Positions 1 to 12,545 of a stretch of 64,000 nt of DNA are shown here, piece by piece. The position numbers and the translations under genes are program-made. Location of the stretch: assembly GCA_021234155.1 (NCBI GenBank), contig JAJEKV010000003.1, positions 29,867,166 to 29,931,165 on the forward strand, given 5' to 3'. The notes beneath the pieces were generated by a model. That model made no database searches and had not been told where the DNA came from. It saw nothing but the letters and a program-made list of their open reading frames with translations. This DNA is from Isoetes taiwanensis. Its lineage: Eukaryota > Streptophyta > Lycopodiopsida > Isoetales > Isoetaceae. Within the stretch, counting starts at the first letter, position 1; each line of letters starts with the position of its first letter.

Positions 1-1257
1 CTGGGTTGACTAAAGATTGGAAGGCATTTTTTGAAGATTGGAAGTTCAAAGTTTGGAAGACCCCATGGTATTTGATCCCATTCCCTAGCCATTCTCACTC
101 ATTTTTATTCTTGCCCCTTGAAATTTTCTAGCCTTCTTTTTCCCTATATCTATACTCCCTTTTGTTCACTCTTGCATACCCTATCCTACCGCTCTGTAAC
201 TTAACTATTCTTGGATTCCTCCACTTAAGCAACACATTAAGCCTAAAATCATGGTCTGTAATTCCGGAAACCTCAAAATCGAACCTACATACTGTAACGA
301 ACGTGGACAGACATTTTCGAAGGCCCAGAAGTATTGAAGCGTCCATTACCATGGCAGTGCATGATTTCTTGATGATCTCCAAGCTATCTGAGCATTCCTT
401 AGCCATTGGCAATGATTCATGGCTAATATTCTTCCATAAATTATTTTCCCAAGATTTTTAACTGAGTTTATTGCTTGAATAGCATGAACACAGTATTATT
501 ATGATTATTTGATTGATACATCAATGAAAATCCCCTGTCAAGTTTGGAAATTTGATCTTTCATTATTTCTGTAACTTTTTGCCACCAAAACATTATTACA
601 GAAGCATTTTTCATGATTCAAACTACTATTTTATCTTTTGCACATGCTTTTAGGCTCTATTCAGACCTGTGACAATTGAAATCATGCAAAAATACCTTAT
701 AGAACTCAAGATACAAAAAATTTGCTTGCTGTTTTTCTGTGACAGTTCATCGACAGAATTTTTGATCGACTTTGAATCCTTTTTCTCCCTCATACAAGTT
801 CCAAATCAAGCCAAGTTTTTTCCACATGTACCTACAACGGTTTTTTCTCATAGTCATTTCAAGAATCATACAAAAAGGATCAGTAAATCTCGAGATATCA
901 TCATTTGAGTGTGCAGACCTCATTTTATCTCGGGGAAGTGCACTGGCCAGATTTTCTGTCAACTTTGAACCCGATTTTCTCAGCCATTCCAGATCCAAAT
1001 TGAGTCAAGTTTTTTTTCCACATATCACCACAACTTTTTTTTCTGATTTCTTCTTCAAAAATCATTTGAAAAGGATCTGTACATCTCGAGATATTCATGT
1101 CTCGAGTGCAACCGCCTTATTTTTCTTGAGGGGATCCTAAAAGTAATTGATCTTTTCTTGCAAATTTTGCACCAAGATTGGTTGCCTTAAGCAACCTGGA
1201 GGTCCTAACCATGTAGGCTCCATTGAGGTTGGTCCAGTGCCGGGTTTTGGATCAACA
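1..1257 (+). repeat. 5' LTR, truncated by window edge and internally deleted
   Basis: This copy matches the downstream LTR but lacks the equivalent of 4392-4904 (about 513 bp). At the junction (about 183-186) the flanks CCCTATC and CTACCGCTC are joined. The missing block starts after ATC and ends with ATC, so a 3-bp microhomology deletion fits. The right end is ATCAACA at 1257. Confidence 0.75.
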
Positions 1258-1302
1258 TTTTGAGGTCCTACCGAGATCTCTCCCCTGGTAGAGATTACTC
1301 GA

Positions 1303-3477
1303 ATGGCTTTTCACAATCAAGGTCCACCTTTTCAGATTGAAGTATGTATTCCTATTCCTTTACCAATCTTTGATGGCTCAAAAGATCCAGAGAATTTTTT
1401 GGTACAATTTGAAAAATACTATGATGAGTATGGTTATAAAAAAGGGGAAAAATGTGTAGTCTTTGGAAGATGTATGGAAAGTGAAGCTGAAGGATGGTTC
1501 TTGTTTGAGCAGAATTATGGTTGTGGAACGATAATTTTGGTCCATAATTTTGGTCCATAATTTTGGTCCATAATTATGGTTTTGATCCATAATTTTGTCC
1601 AAAGATTTAGCACTGTTACAGATGAGATGTTGATTGAGCAACTATATACTTTGAGAATAGAAGAGAAGGAAAGTGTACATTAGGGATTTTTTGAGATCAT
1701 AAAAGGGCCTTCTAAGAACTGCTGACTAAGCTATATGAACTACCAATCAGAAAACAGAACTGGTAATCCAGTCAGCAAAACAGTTATAACTAACTCACTG
1801 GATCACATTTTCTAGCATAACTGTTGATAGAAAAGTCCAAATGAGCTCTTGTTTGGTGCAATAGATAGATCTCATTGAGAGCTTTCCAACCTTGGGTGAT
1901 TTGCATATCTTTTAGACCCGTAGGATAGTAAAAAATGGTAAAAACCATATTTTTTGGAGTTTTGACAATCATAAGTGGTTAAAATATATGCAAAGCACCT
2001 AAGATTAGAAAGATCTCAACGAGATCTATCTATTGCACTAAATGAGAGCTCATTTGGACCTTTCTATCAATAGTTATGCTAGAAAATATGATCCAGTGAG
2101 TTAGTTATAACAGTTTTGTTGACTGGACCCGTCAGGCTCTGATTTCTGATTGGTAGTTCATTTATCTTTATTTGGCTTAGTTGGCATGTTTTGAAGGCCC
2201 TTTTTTAATCTCAAAAAAACCCTAATGACCCCATTATGTGGAGAGAGTGTGCTTATATATTCTTAGGTGCAAGAAGAGAAACTTGGAGCTACCAGCCAGC
2301 AGCCACCTAATCCATTTTTTTGTGCGAGGTCTCAAGCCATGTTTTCCAGTTTACAAGAAGATACGTAAGCTCCAAGCAAAAGGTACTTTTGATTCCATTT
2401 ATGAAGCTTTTGAGAAGTCTGTTGAAGTATATTATCTCCTAAAGTATTTGGGTGAGAGGTGTAGCATTCCAAAATATTTTCTTGATCATGCCAAATCCGA
2501 AAATAAAGTTCCAGCAGTAAGTTTGGAGTTTGAGAAGGTAAATTTGCATACTTCTACTATGCTTGAGGAATGTTGCCATGTTTTTGCATGTGAAAATGAG
2601 AAATTACAGCAGTTAGAGCATGTTAACTATCATAATAGTCCAAAACTTGAATGCTTTGATGATGGTTCACACGAAATCAGCCATGACAGTCAAGATTTGA
2701 ATGTTTTGGTTATGTAACACATGAGGCCAGCCATGAAACCTTGGAGTATGTACCTTTATCAGCAAGCTTGAAGTCCAATGAGGTAAATATAATCACATCC
2801 CACATGATTGAAGAGTGTGAGCAAGTTTTTTTATATGGAATTGATGAGTTTGAGCATTGTCATGAGAAAGAGAGTGATAGATGCATGATCAGCCCTGAGT
2901 TTGAGAGTTTTCATACATGTGAAGCATTTTTAGAAGATGGTGAACCATTATTATGTGAATTAGAAGTGGAAAGCATTGATACTTTAGCATTTGAGCACTC
3001 TAAAGATATGTTACATGCTCTTGAATTTAGTGATGTCATGATGACAGCCCTCTTTATGAGAATTTCAGATTTGAGACATGTATACCAGCTGAAAATACAG
3101 GTGAGCATGATCTTTACATGCCTCAAAAGGAGAAATTTGTTTTCTTTGATGATTTGGCACCACATTGTGAGCTAGAATTGCTAATTTTTGATGATTTGAT
3201 GAATGAAGTGTGCATAGAATGGTTCAGACCTGAGTTTCAGCGTTGTGACAGTCCAAAGAAGTCTAAGAATCAAAGAAAACTACTTCCTTGCATGTTTGAG
3301 CATGGAAGTGTAAAAGAGTTGAGTAAATTTGAGCATGACTATGTGATAGAAGATGGGATATTGGACATGAGCAAAGCACTTTATCTCAAAAAGATAATGC
3401 AAAGCGGCCAAAGATGTTCCTACAGTTTGTTTGCACCAGTTGGGATCAATAAGTTAGCTGGGATATGTCGGTTTTAG
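1303..3477 (+). pseudogene. Degenerate gag-like region
   Basis: A first open stretch (1303-1558) carries a retrotransposon-gag-like passage (PIPLPIFDGSKDPENFLVQF, then a tyrosine-rich helix), typical of plant capsid relatives. It continues to about 1677 as a run containing DEMLIEQLYTLRIEEKESV. After the MITE the reading resumes near 2228 with a helical segment (ELPASSHLIHFFVRGLKP). Acidic, E/H/C-rich open stretches follow at 2238-2717, 2741-3175 and 3118-3477 in different frames. No zinc knuckle or enzyme domain is visible. Short tandem copies of TTTTGGTCCATAA interrupt it at 1534-1602. The later acidic part is not assigned to any family. Confidence 0.5.
1678..2227. mobile_element. 550-bp inverted-repeat element (MITE) inside the gag-like region
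   Basis: The two ends are inverted repeats: CATTAGGGATTTTTTGAG at 1678 and its near-complement ending at 2227. The long arms continue inward for nearly 200 bp; for example ACTACCAATCAGAAA at 1739 pairs with TTTCTGATTGGTAGT near 2145. The centre (about 1900-2005) is unpaired. It has no coding capacity. I could not define a target duplication with confidence, so the superfamily is open. Confidence 0.7.
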
Positions 3478-3759
3478 CAAGTTCTATTACATTACATCAG
3501 ATTTGCCACATTGGTATGCTAGTGCGGTCATATTTGAGCACTTGTTGGATCGTGGCTTGTTCTTTGGCCACACTTTTTTGCTGTTATTACATGCTTTGAG
3601 CATTCTCCTATTTGGAAGATGCTTACTTGATAGAATTGGAGTTGGTTGAAGCATGCATCCATCCAAGAATGTAGTCCAAGGCAAGGCATTGCTCCTTGAT
3701 ATTACATTAGCATGTTGATGGCTGAGAAGACCAGCCATTTTTCTTGTTTTGGCGAGTTC

Positions 3760-3965
3760 ACATCACACTCACACACTTCTCACTTCATTTGCACACTCAC
3801 ATTCCATATCTTCCATCCCATACTCATCATGCACTTCACTTCTCCACTTACTCCATCATCCACATTTCATTCACATTACATCTCCACCACACTCATACTC
3901 ATTCCATCATACATACACTCCACCTTCATTTTCACACATCTCTTCTATCACATTTTCACTCAGAA
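3760..3965 (+). repeat. CA/TC-rich low-complexity stretch
   Basis: A run dominated by CACTCA, CATTC and TCACA words, with almost no G, lies between the gag-like relic and the 3' LTR. The open frames across it are composition artefacts. Confidence 0.6.
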
Positions 3966-4141
3966 GCATTGGTTTATGTTGAAGACCCCTCTGGATTGCT
4001 CATTTAGATATCCTATGGCTGAGTGGACCAGCCATTTTCTTGTTTTAACGAGATGTTGCCCCCAAAGGGCAACATACATACTAATCATTGGTTTATGCTT
4101 GAAGATTAGGTCAAAGTTTGGAAGACCTTGATAGGGGACAT

Positions 4142-5976
4142 TGATGTTGAAGTCAAATTTGGGAAAAGAGAACTTATTTTGAAGTCAAACTATGCACTAG
4201 AAAACTCTGGGTTGACTAAAGATTGGAAGGCATTTTTTGAAGATTGGAAGTTCAAAGTTTGGAAGACCCCATGGTATTTGATCCCATTCCCTAGCCATTC
4301 TCACTCATTTTTATTCTTGCCCCTTGAAATTTTCTAGCCTTCTTTTTCCCTATATCTATACTCCCTTTTGTTCACTCTTGCATACCCTATCATATCTTGC
4401 CTAATTTTTCTTTCCCAATACATCTTTTTTACTATATTTGCCAAGGTGATCATCCTAAATATTTCTTTATCCACATTCTCCTTTCATTTCATTACCATTA
4501 AGATATTTCTCTATCATTACCCATGCACATCCTTTTGAGTTCCCACTATTCTATTCTTTCTTACTCCATACTCTCTTACTCTCTTGGATCCCATTTGTTT
4601 TCTTCTTCTTACCCCATGGTGACCATTGCTTAAGGTATTTGTGCCACTCATTATAGCCCCAAATGGACCTCAAACTTGAAAAATCACATGGCTATAGTTC
4701 CTCATGGTCCAAATTGCTAGATTTCCATATTATAATTGAATTATCCCTAAAAGACCTTGTCTGAAATTTCTAAAAGGCCAAAATACGGGCATATTCGGGC
4801 ATATACTCCTCAAAATACGCAAACCGTATCGCGAGTTTTGCCGGAAAATACGGTCTTCGACCCTAGGATTTGGAAATCTGCTTATATCCCGCCGGAATTG
4901 GATCCTACCGCTCTGTAACTTAACTATTCTTGGATTCCTCCACTTAAGCAACACATTAAGCCTAAAATCATGGTCTGTAATTCCGGAAACCTCAAAATCG
5001 AACCTACATACTGTAACGAACGTGGACAGACATTTTCGAAGGCCCAGAAGTATTGAAGCGTCCATTACCATGGCAGTGCATGATTTCTTGATGATCTCCA
5101 AGCTATCTGAGCATTCCTTAGCCATTGGCAATGATTCATGGCTAATATTCTTCCATAAATTATTTTCCCAAGATTTTTAACTGAGTTTATTGCTTGAATA
5201 GCATGAACACAGTATTATTATGATTATTTGATTGATACATCAATGAAAATCCCCTGTCAAGTTTGGAAATTTGATCTTTCATTATTTCTGTAACTTTTTG
5301 CCACCAAAACATTGTTACAGAAGCATTTTTCATGATTCAAACTACTATTTTATCTTTTGCACATGCTTTTAGGCTCTATTCAGACCTGTGACAATTGAAA
5401 TCATGCAAAAATACCTTATAGAACTCAAGATACAAAAATTTGCTTGCTGTTTTTCTGTGACAGTTCAACGACAGAATTTTTTGATCGACTTTGAATCCTT
5501 TTTTCTCCCTCATACCAGTTCCAAATCAAGCCAAGTTTTTTTTCCACATGTACCTACAACTGTTTTCTCTCATAGTCATTTCAAGAATCATACAAAAGGA
5601 TCAGTAAATCTCGAGATATCATCATTTGAGTGTGCAGACCTCATTTTATCTCAGGGAAGTGCACTGGCCAGATTTTCTGTCAACTTTGAACCCGATTTTC
5701 TCAGCCATTCCAGATCCAAATTGAGTCAAGTTTTTTTCCACATATCACCACAACTTTTTTCTCTGATTTCTCCTTCAAAAATCATTTGAAAAGGATCTGT
5801 ACATCTCGAGATATTCATGTCTGAGTGCAACTGCCTTATTTTTCTTCAGGGATCCTAAAAGTAATTGATCTTTTCTTGCAAATTTTGCACCAAGATTGGT
5901 TGCCTTAAGCAACCTGGAGGTCCTAACCATGTAGGCTCCATTGAGGTTGGTCCAGGTGCCAGGTTTTGGATCAACA
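4142..5976 (+). repeat. 3' LTR
   Basis: This is the full-length counterpart of the 5' LTR. The match to base 1 begins at about 4208; the proposed start near 4142 follows the purine-rich GATAGGGGACA and is only a guess. It retains the 513-bp block (4392-4904) missing from the other copy. The right end is TCAACA at 5976. Confidence 0.65.
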
Positions 5977-6335
5977 GCATGTATCTCACATTACTTATTG
6001 TTCAAACTGTTACTAGCTTTTTTGTTTTCAAAAGCAGTTTCCATACCTGTTCCGTTCCATTGTTTGTTCCTTTTCGTTGCAAGGGAGTCTCATCTAGCCC
6101 TCTTGCATTTTCTCAAAATGCATAACTTATGCAAGGGCACTGCTTGAAAAGCAACTTCCAGCTTTAAGGGCTTAACGTTATTCAGCATCTTTTTCGATGA
6201 GGCACCAAGGGTTTACTTCTGGTCATTCTAGACAGGGAGCAGCACTTCTCAAGCTGAAACCAGGACACGAGAATTCCATTCCACAGGTTGCCGACAAAGA
6301 AGAAAGAATTCTCCTTCAATCCCTTCAAATAGGTG

Positions 6336-6760
6336 TTAAACACCATCATCTTCATCTTTAACCTGTAGTTCCCTTTTTGTACAAAATGCCTCTAAGGCTA
6401 TCAAGTATTTCTGAAGGCCTTGAGGGGAGGAAGACATCAATACAAACATCATGAGCATAAAGCAAGATTGGGATGCATTCTTGTGCAAGCATGGAGCCTG
6501 CCCATCAATGTAAAGTCCACATAAGAGGGAGAGTGGACAGCCTTGCTTAACTCCAATGGTGCGCACTTCCTCCGACCATTGACCTATATCATTCTCACAA
6601 AAAGACAACACTGCCCAAATCAGCTTATGAGGAAGTCCTAGTACTTTGAGTTTATGAACCAAGGAAGGCCTAGTACTTTTAGTCTATGAAACAGTCCTTT
6701 CCAAGGAACCGTATCAAGACTTTCACAAGGCTGCAGCATCTACTGCCATCCATGAAAAAT
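6336..6760 (-). pseudogene. LINE reverse-transcriptase fragment
   Basis: Read on the minus strand the segment contains the plant L1-type RT passage VKQGCPLS...GLYIDG, followed by LMSSSPQGLQKYLIALEAFC and TKRELQV. The catalytic YADD region is damaged: ML-MF replaces the expected residues near the middle. A further piece upstream (about 6690-6760) resembles the preceding RT block. Only about 110 codons are continuous, so this is a relic. Confidence 0.75.
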
Positions 6761-7745
6761 AAGCATCTCACTTCATGTTGCCTTCCTATCTTCATTAGCT
6801 GCAGCATATATATTTGATAACAGCACATATACTGCAGATTTATTTGGATTCAAAGAAGCACCTTACCCCGTGTAAGGGCCTGCGGCGAACCTTATCTCTA
6901 ACATAAAACATGGAGCTTCAGGGATCCATAGCTGTTAACATCTCACATCTGGAGTTTTTTCCTTCGATTTACCATCTCTATGAATATCTAGCTCTACTCT
7001 TAGCCGGATACACAGATAAAAAGAGGATTCCAAGCCCTGTTTTGATGCTTTTGTCATGGCTTTAAGGTCTTGGCCGCATCAATGGGACCGCCCCTTTTGG
7101 GGCAGAGCACTTAATCGGGAAACAAATAATCCCTATTTTGTTCATTTAGCATGAAAGCAAAAGGCTTTAGGAAAAGAGACATTGAAATGGATGAAGAAAA
7201 ACTCTGAGACCTTTTACTCCGGCAGACTTCTTCAATTTAGGTTTTGATGTTCCACTGCATTCAACAAGCGGAGTTGTTCCAATGCTGGTTGTTGGGCCGG
7301 AACTCCAGAGAAATCTTCTACCCTTTCTTCAAGCAGCAAATTTCCATCTGATTTTAAAAACAGGGATAGATTCAGAACAACGGGTCTTTTGCCAAAGTAA
7401 TAGATATGCTGATTTGGGGAGCTTATCGATCTACAGCAAGCCCTGCCAGTTACTCGTTGGAGCATCCTGGATCCAGAATGCAGGTGTGACCGAGAGTTTA
7501 CAGCGAATAGTAGGTTTGGAGCAGTCATCAACATATCCTGGGTATATCCTGGCATATACCTAGGATATGCCATAAACCCACATAAACAAGGGTTTGCCCC
7601 CTAGGGGCAACCCAAAAATATTCCAATGCACGGAGAAAAAATAAAAGGAAAGGGTGAAAAAAAGAAAAGAAAAGAAAAGAAAAGAAAAGAAATATAGCTT
7701 CTTATGGTGTTCAACAGGTCATAGCCGCAGGGGCAGCTGGAGGCC
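6761..7745. other. Intergenic region upstream of the TRAP-beta gene
   Basis: No gene is supported here. A short A/G tract of repeated AAAAG units lies at about 7653-7693, some 55 bp upstream of the TRAP-beta start codon and probably in its leader or promoter. The direct word GATATGCC/CATATACC recurs around 7530-7570. Confidence 0.5.
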
Positions 7746-9243
7746 ATGGAGTTCAAGGCGCTCAGTTTGCTGTTTCTAGGTTTCGTTGTTTCAGCCCAGC
7801 TTCTTTTGATGATAGATCTAGCTGCCGGGGAAGGTGCATTTTTGTTGGTGGATAAGAAGGCGGAGTTCAAGAAAAGAGGGAAGGCAGGATCTGAGCGAGT
7901 TGTCGTCTCTTTGGCTTTGCATAACGCCGGATCAAGGTACGCCCCTTAAGGCTTTACTATTTGAGATGGATCAAACCAAAACAACCTAAAACATGCTAAA
8001 GTTACACATATTTAGTCTCACAGTTACGGGTATCTATTCAAGTCTGGTGCATTTTTTCCAAAAGGAAAGAGCATACATCTGTAATTAAACATGAATTCGA
8101 CAGTGATAAGATTAAGATATATTTCTTTCATAGGACAAAGAACAGTTAAGACCTGCAAAACAGATAAAGTCGATTAAAAGTCCTCATCTTGATAATCCAT
8201 CCTCTGTCTTCGCTAATCCATCTGTTCCTGTTCTTCATTTTCTTCATCAAAACTGCATCTTCTTTTTTTAAAAGTATAGTGCAGGGGTTCTGACTTCATG
8301 TCCCAGACCTTTTAGTGAATGCGTGAAGCCTCAAACCTTACTTTGTAACTTGAACAGGAAATATAACTGCAATGGGGAATTTGTGATTCTGTAATATTTA
8401 ACTTGCATCATTGCATGTAACTCATGTTCTTCTATTCTGGATAGTCTTAAGCAAACGGATATTTTCTGCTCGTCTTTCTAATTGGCTTCCACAACTGCAG
8501 CACGGCATATGATGTGAGCTTAAATGACGAGAACTGGCCAAGTGAAGTCTTTGGTTTGGCAAGTGGAAATACCTCTGCTGCCTGGGATAAGCTAGAAGCG
8601 TAAGTATGGTATTAGCTTGGTATATTCAAGCATGCATATTAATATTATGTTGACTGCCCTTTCCAGTGGGGGATCAATATACCACACATTTATTCTAGAG
8701 TCTAAAGTAAAGACAGTATATTATAGCAAGCCAGCTGTTGTTAAATTTCGGATGGCTGCAAAATCCAGTTTTCAAGTAAGTATGCCTTAACCGGAAGGGT
8801 TCATGCTTTTTGTCCTGATTATCTTTTCTAAACTGGAATTGCATCACTTTCAGGAGGCTCTCTCTACTCCGTTACCACCACTGGACATACTTTCTGACAA
8901 GCCAAATGAGTTGAAGTTTGATTGGGTAATTATATTATTAGTTATGAATGCCTTTTTCCTTCTATAAATTTCCATGGCACTAAGATTGTTTTGTTGGTGT
9001 ATGACATATTCATTATGATTCCTTGAACAGTTAAAGGTAAGTTACTGCATTTTTCATTTTGATGGCTAGCAGTTTTGTTGCAGTTCTGAAAGATATAGTT
9101 TGTTTCCACTTTATATGCAGGAACTTGCAATAAAGTATGGACCCCTTGCTTCAGTTTTATCCCTGGTTGGTGTATTTGTCTACTTATTGGTGGCTCCTGC
9201 AAGCTCAAAAAAATACTCCAAAGCTAGCAAGAAGAGGAGATAA
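7746..9243 (+). CDS. Translocon-associated protein subunit beta (TRAP-beta / SSR2), six exons
   Basis: TRAP-beta is a single-pass ER membrane protein of the translocon-associated complex at the Sec61 channel. Exons by splice signal and phase: 7746-7936, 8501-8599, 8667-8775, 8854-8925, 9031-9036, 9121-9243. Together they make 600 nt, 199 residues plus stop. The product has an N-terminal signal peptide (MEFKALSLLFLGFVVSAQ), a lumenal domain with NAGSSTAYDVSLND, STPLPPLDIL and KFDW, one membrane span (PLASVLSLVGVFVYLLVAP) and a lysine/arginine-rich cytosolic end, SKKRR, typical of the family. All introns are GT-AG and all phases close. Exon five is only TTAAAG (Leu-Lys), and with it the spacing from the FDW motif to the KYG motif equals the family length. 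The start is the first ATG before the signal peptide. This looks intact and functional. Confidence 0.93.
9031..9036 (+). other. 6-nt microexon of the TRAP-beta gene
   Basis: TTAAAG is bounded by an acceptor (CTTGAACAG) and a strong donor (GTAAGT). It adds Leu-Lys in phase 0 between exons ending GAT TGG and beginning GAA CTT. Skipping it would keep the frame but remove two residues from a segment of constant length in TRAP-beta. Confidence 0.8.
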
Positions 9244-11640
9244 CCTTGCTTCTAGTTGTTGGGAGTCAGAATGGCTCTACAATGGGAGAGAGTTGAAAGC
9301 AGCACGTGTTGCTAAACATTTTTGCCTCAATGTCGGAATATGAGTTTGTTAGTTTAATGATTTCAGATCTTGTAATATCATAACAAGTTTAACTCTGCTA
9401 AGTTGGTAGGTAAGTGTGTGCATTCCTGATCTGTCTAAGAAGATTTGATGTTGGGAAAATGTAAATAGGTTTATGCTTTGCTGCACTGATGTGGATGCCA
9501 CGCATAAGAAAGGTTAACAAACAACAGGGGATGAATTATGCTTCAAAAAATCAAGCTGCGGCGCATAGCTTTTGATTTGAGCTTGAAAACGAGGCTCTTT
9601 AACAATTTATGTTGGCTTTTAAAACTGCTAGTCATGTTCAAAGCCTGGATAAAGTAAAGGTGAAGGATAGAAAAACCAGCTATTGACGGTTTGCCATTAC
9701 CTCTTGGTTTTCCAGTGCCCGAGCATATTTGATGGTTGGAGTCACCGCTGTGAAGTAGAGTTAGCTATAGTTCTCAATTCCAACGGTTGATTAGCAATCA
9801 TTTTTAGCAAGCACTTTAATGGAGAAATGATACTGTCAAACAGATGTCGCTAGCATCTAAGCTACGAAATACATTAGTCCATGAAATAAAAACATTGTAA
9901 AAACGCATGAAATAAAAAAATGTAAAAACGTCTTTTAACATTTACAATAAAAAACGAGTTGAAAAACGGCATCATTTTTTGGCAAACTAGTTTTCTTTTT
10001 CTCGCTGGCCAAAAATCTATTTTCGGCAAAACCCTAACTGCGTATTAGAGAAAACGGCCCACTTTTTTGCCTCAGAATCTCCATCTCTTCCACATCCCAA
10101 TTGTTTTTTTCCAAGATTGGTTTGCATGGCGGGATGATCCTACTCTTTGTTAGCAGGTTCAGATGTAGACTAGCCATCAATGTAATTTCTTGTTTGATGT
10201 AACCCCTTTAATCTACTTTCTAGCCATCAATGTAATTTCTTGTTTGATGTAACCCCTTTAATCTACTTTCTGCATCTCTACATCCAATTCTGGCATAAAA
10301 ATACTCGTAAAAAATACTCGTTTTTCTATGTATTTCTGAAGCTCTAAATTTTTTTTACAAACGTTTCTCATAGCTTAGCCTGGAATGGAACATTTGTTTG
10401 CCTTTATCTTATGACACTCCGTAATTGACAAAATTTACAAATAGAGACCTCACTCTTGCATCAATGTGCATTCCATTTTCACATTTCTTCAAAATGTGAG
10501 GTGGTTCTAGCTAGCTCAACGTCGGTACTACCTTAAACTAGTGACATGCCTATGCAGTGGCTTGACATGCCTACTTGGATACACATGCAGTGTCGAAGCC
10601 ATCACAGTCATGCAAAATGCCTTATCGCTTTTCGATCTAGCAAGGCAAAACATGGCATGTTGGAGGCAATTGCTGCATGTAGACCTCCTAGGTTGACTAT
10701 TATTCGTGATGGTCACGAATAATAGTCAGCCTTTTTTCGCCGATGACTCCACTCACGATGCTCAATGGCATATGTAATGCTTATTGTAGACTTGCTAAGC
10801 TTCCTAATTAGGTAAAACCTTGTGACTACGATTAAATGGTTTAAATGTGTGTTAAGTTGTTAATCTTTCATGTTCTTTAAGGTTCATGTGAAACAATTTT
10901 AGTTAATTGACATGGTTGTTCGTATCTTTCGATGTTTTTGTTGTCATGCCTACCAACATACCACCAGGAACATTTCTTTGTTTTTATTTACTTGGTGCAA
11001 AAATATGATAATGTTCGTGCAAAGAATAGATAGTACAAAATGCATGCATATTCTTCCATGTAGATTTATATTTCACTTACCTGGAACCATGATTATGCCT
11101 TGTGTTCTTGCAAACATCAGTATTCATACCTAGTGATTCTAGAATTTTAGTAATTCTCAGACTAGTTACTTTGCAAATGTATGGAATTGAAATATTAATG
11201 GAACCATTCCGATCAATAACAATGTGCATTTTTTATAAGGGTTGTGATAGGTCCAAGATTGGGCCTTTTTTAATTGTGTCATGTTTGGTCACTTGAAGGT
11301 GAACTGCTCAAAACTAGGCATTGAAATTTTCTGTCATAACTGTGATGAGTGTGGCCATATCTCCTAATTGCTCTAGTCCAAAGAAAAACAATAGAGTTAG
11401 GAGCATTAGTGCAGTGGATGTGGTGGCAGAGGAGAGGAGCTGGTTGGAATCGAGCAAGAGATGTTGGACGTGTTACAGTGGAGCTAACATTGCTAAGGAA
11501 GTTGCTACTGAGGGGAAAGAAATCGATAAAAAATGTTTTTGAGAAATGAAAACAAGGTTTTGGGAAGACGTGCAGGCAATTTGTTTGGATTGAATGCTAA
11601 ATGTTTTTCTAAAGTTAACTTGGTGACGTTGCCTTTAGTT
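9244..11640. other. Intergenic region with small repeats, no gene seen
   Basis: The 3' flank of TRAP-beta is followed by AT-rich sequence. It holds a 50-bp tandem duplication at about 10171-10271 (unit starting TAGCCATCAATGTAATTTC) and an almost perfect hairpin at 10691-10731. Short open frames at 10912-11542 show no recognisable domain. Confidence 0.5.
10691..10731. repeat. Short near-perfect hairpin followed by a T-run
   Basis: The arms GGTTGACTATTATTCGTGA (10691-10709) and TCACGAATAATAGTCAGCC (10713-10731) pair at 18 of 19 positions around a 3-nt loop, followed by six Ts. It could be a minimal foldback relic. No function is shown. Confidence 0.7.
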
Positions 11641-11644
11641 AGCA

Positions 11645-12545
11645 GTTGGCACAATAGGTGCTTTGCCATACTCAGTTCTCCAATGTATATGATATGGCAA
11701 GGAAAGGGTTAATACAGGTGTCAGAACTGGAGACTAAACTAGAGAAATGCATTGGTTGTATACTAGGGAAACATGCAAGGCTACCATTCAAGAAATCCAA
11801 AAATAGAGCAGAAGACATTCGTGGATTAATGCATATGGATCTTTGCAGGCCTTTCAAACGTTACTAGTTTTTCTGAAAAAATAGTATTTTGTTACGTTTA
11901 CTAGTGATTTCAATAGGAAAGCATGGTGCTACAGTTTGAAGTATAAAAGTCAGGCCTTTGAAGCGTTCAGGCTGTTTGCTGAAGCACAGTGGCTTGCCTA
12001 ATTTTTTGTGGGAAGAAGCGATAAGAACTGTCTATATTCAAAATATGCTTCTGTCTAATGCGTTAAAGGGGCGAATTCGAAATGTTGTATGGTTAGGTAT
12101 TACGCCAACGTATAACAATTTGAAAGTGTTTCGATGCTTATCTTTATTGTTCATGTGCCAGTAAAAAAACGTGCAAAGTTAGATAATAGGGCTTGCATTG
12201 CTAGGATATGACATGCACTCAAAGGGGTAGTTGTATAACCCTAAAATGAGAAGTATCATAATTAGCAGAAAAGTCAATTTTGATGAAACAAAGTTATACA
12301 AGCCCCATTTAAAGCTTAGTCATAGAAAGGCAGATAAAAAGGCAGATATTGAATTTGCTCCAGCAAATAATAAGCAACCAGAATTCTCGAGTCCATTTGA
12401 TGATGATGATTCTAATGTCAATCCTAGAATTGTGAGCATAAGCATACAGTTGACGTTGAAAGGCAGGAAGGCGATGATTGTACACAAGAAATAAACATAG
12501 CGAGAAGTAGGAAAAGTGAAGCTCAGAGGCTTCAAGAGGAAATTT
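11645..12545 (+). pseudogene. Ty1/copia polyprotein fragments
   Basis: Separate frames carry copia pieces in the right order. 11658-11867 reads as the GAG-pre-integrase/integrase junction (MARKGLIQ, then CIGCILGKHARLPF and HMDLCRPF). 11958-12164 matches the later integrase part (SGLPNFLWEEAIRT...IQNMLLSNALKG...ITPTYNNLKVF). 12231-12494 holds YNPKMRSIIISRKVNFDET, the usual end of the integrase region. Several frameshifts separate them and no reverse transcriptase follows, so this is dead debris. Confidence 0.8.

Larger units (their letters stand above)
1..5976 (+). mobile_element. Non-autonomous LTR retrotransposon (5' end outside window)
   Basis: The sequence from base 1 to 1257 recurs at about 4208-5976 in the same orientation with only scattered differences. 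This is the layout of two long terminal repeats. Both copies end in the same motif, GGATCAACA, after which they diverge (1258 and 5977), so the LTR 3' ends are well placed. The internal part is under 3 kb and holds a degenerate gag-like relic but no protease, reverse transcriptase or integrase, so the element would have needed enzymes from another copy. The LTR start is not fixed; a plausible one is near 4142, after a purine-rich stretch. The upstream target duplication lies outside the window. Confidence 0.8.
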
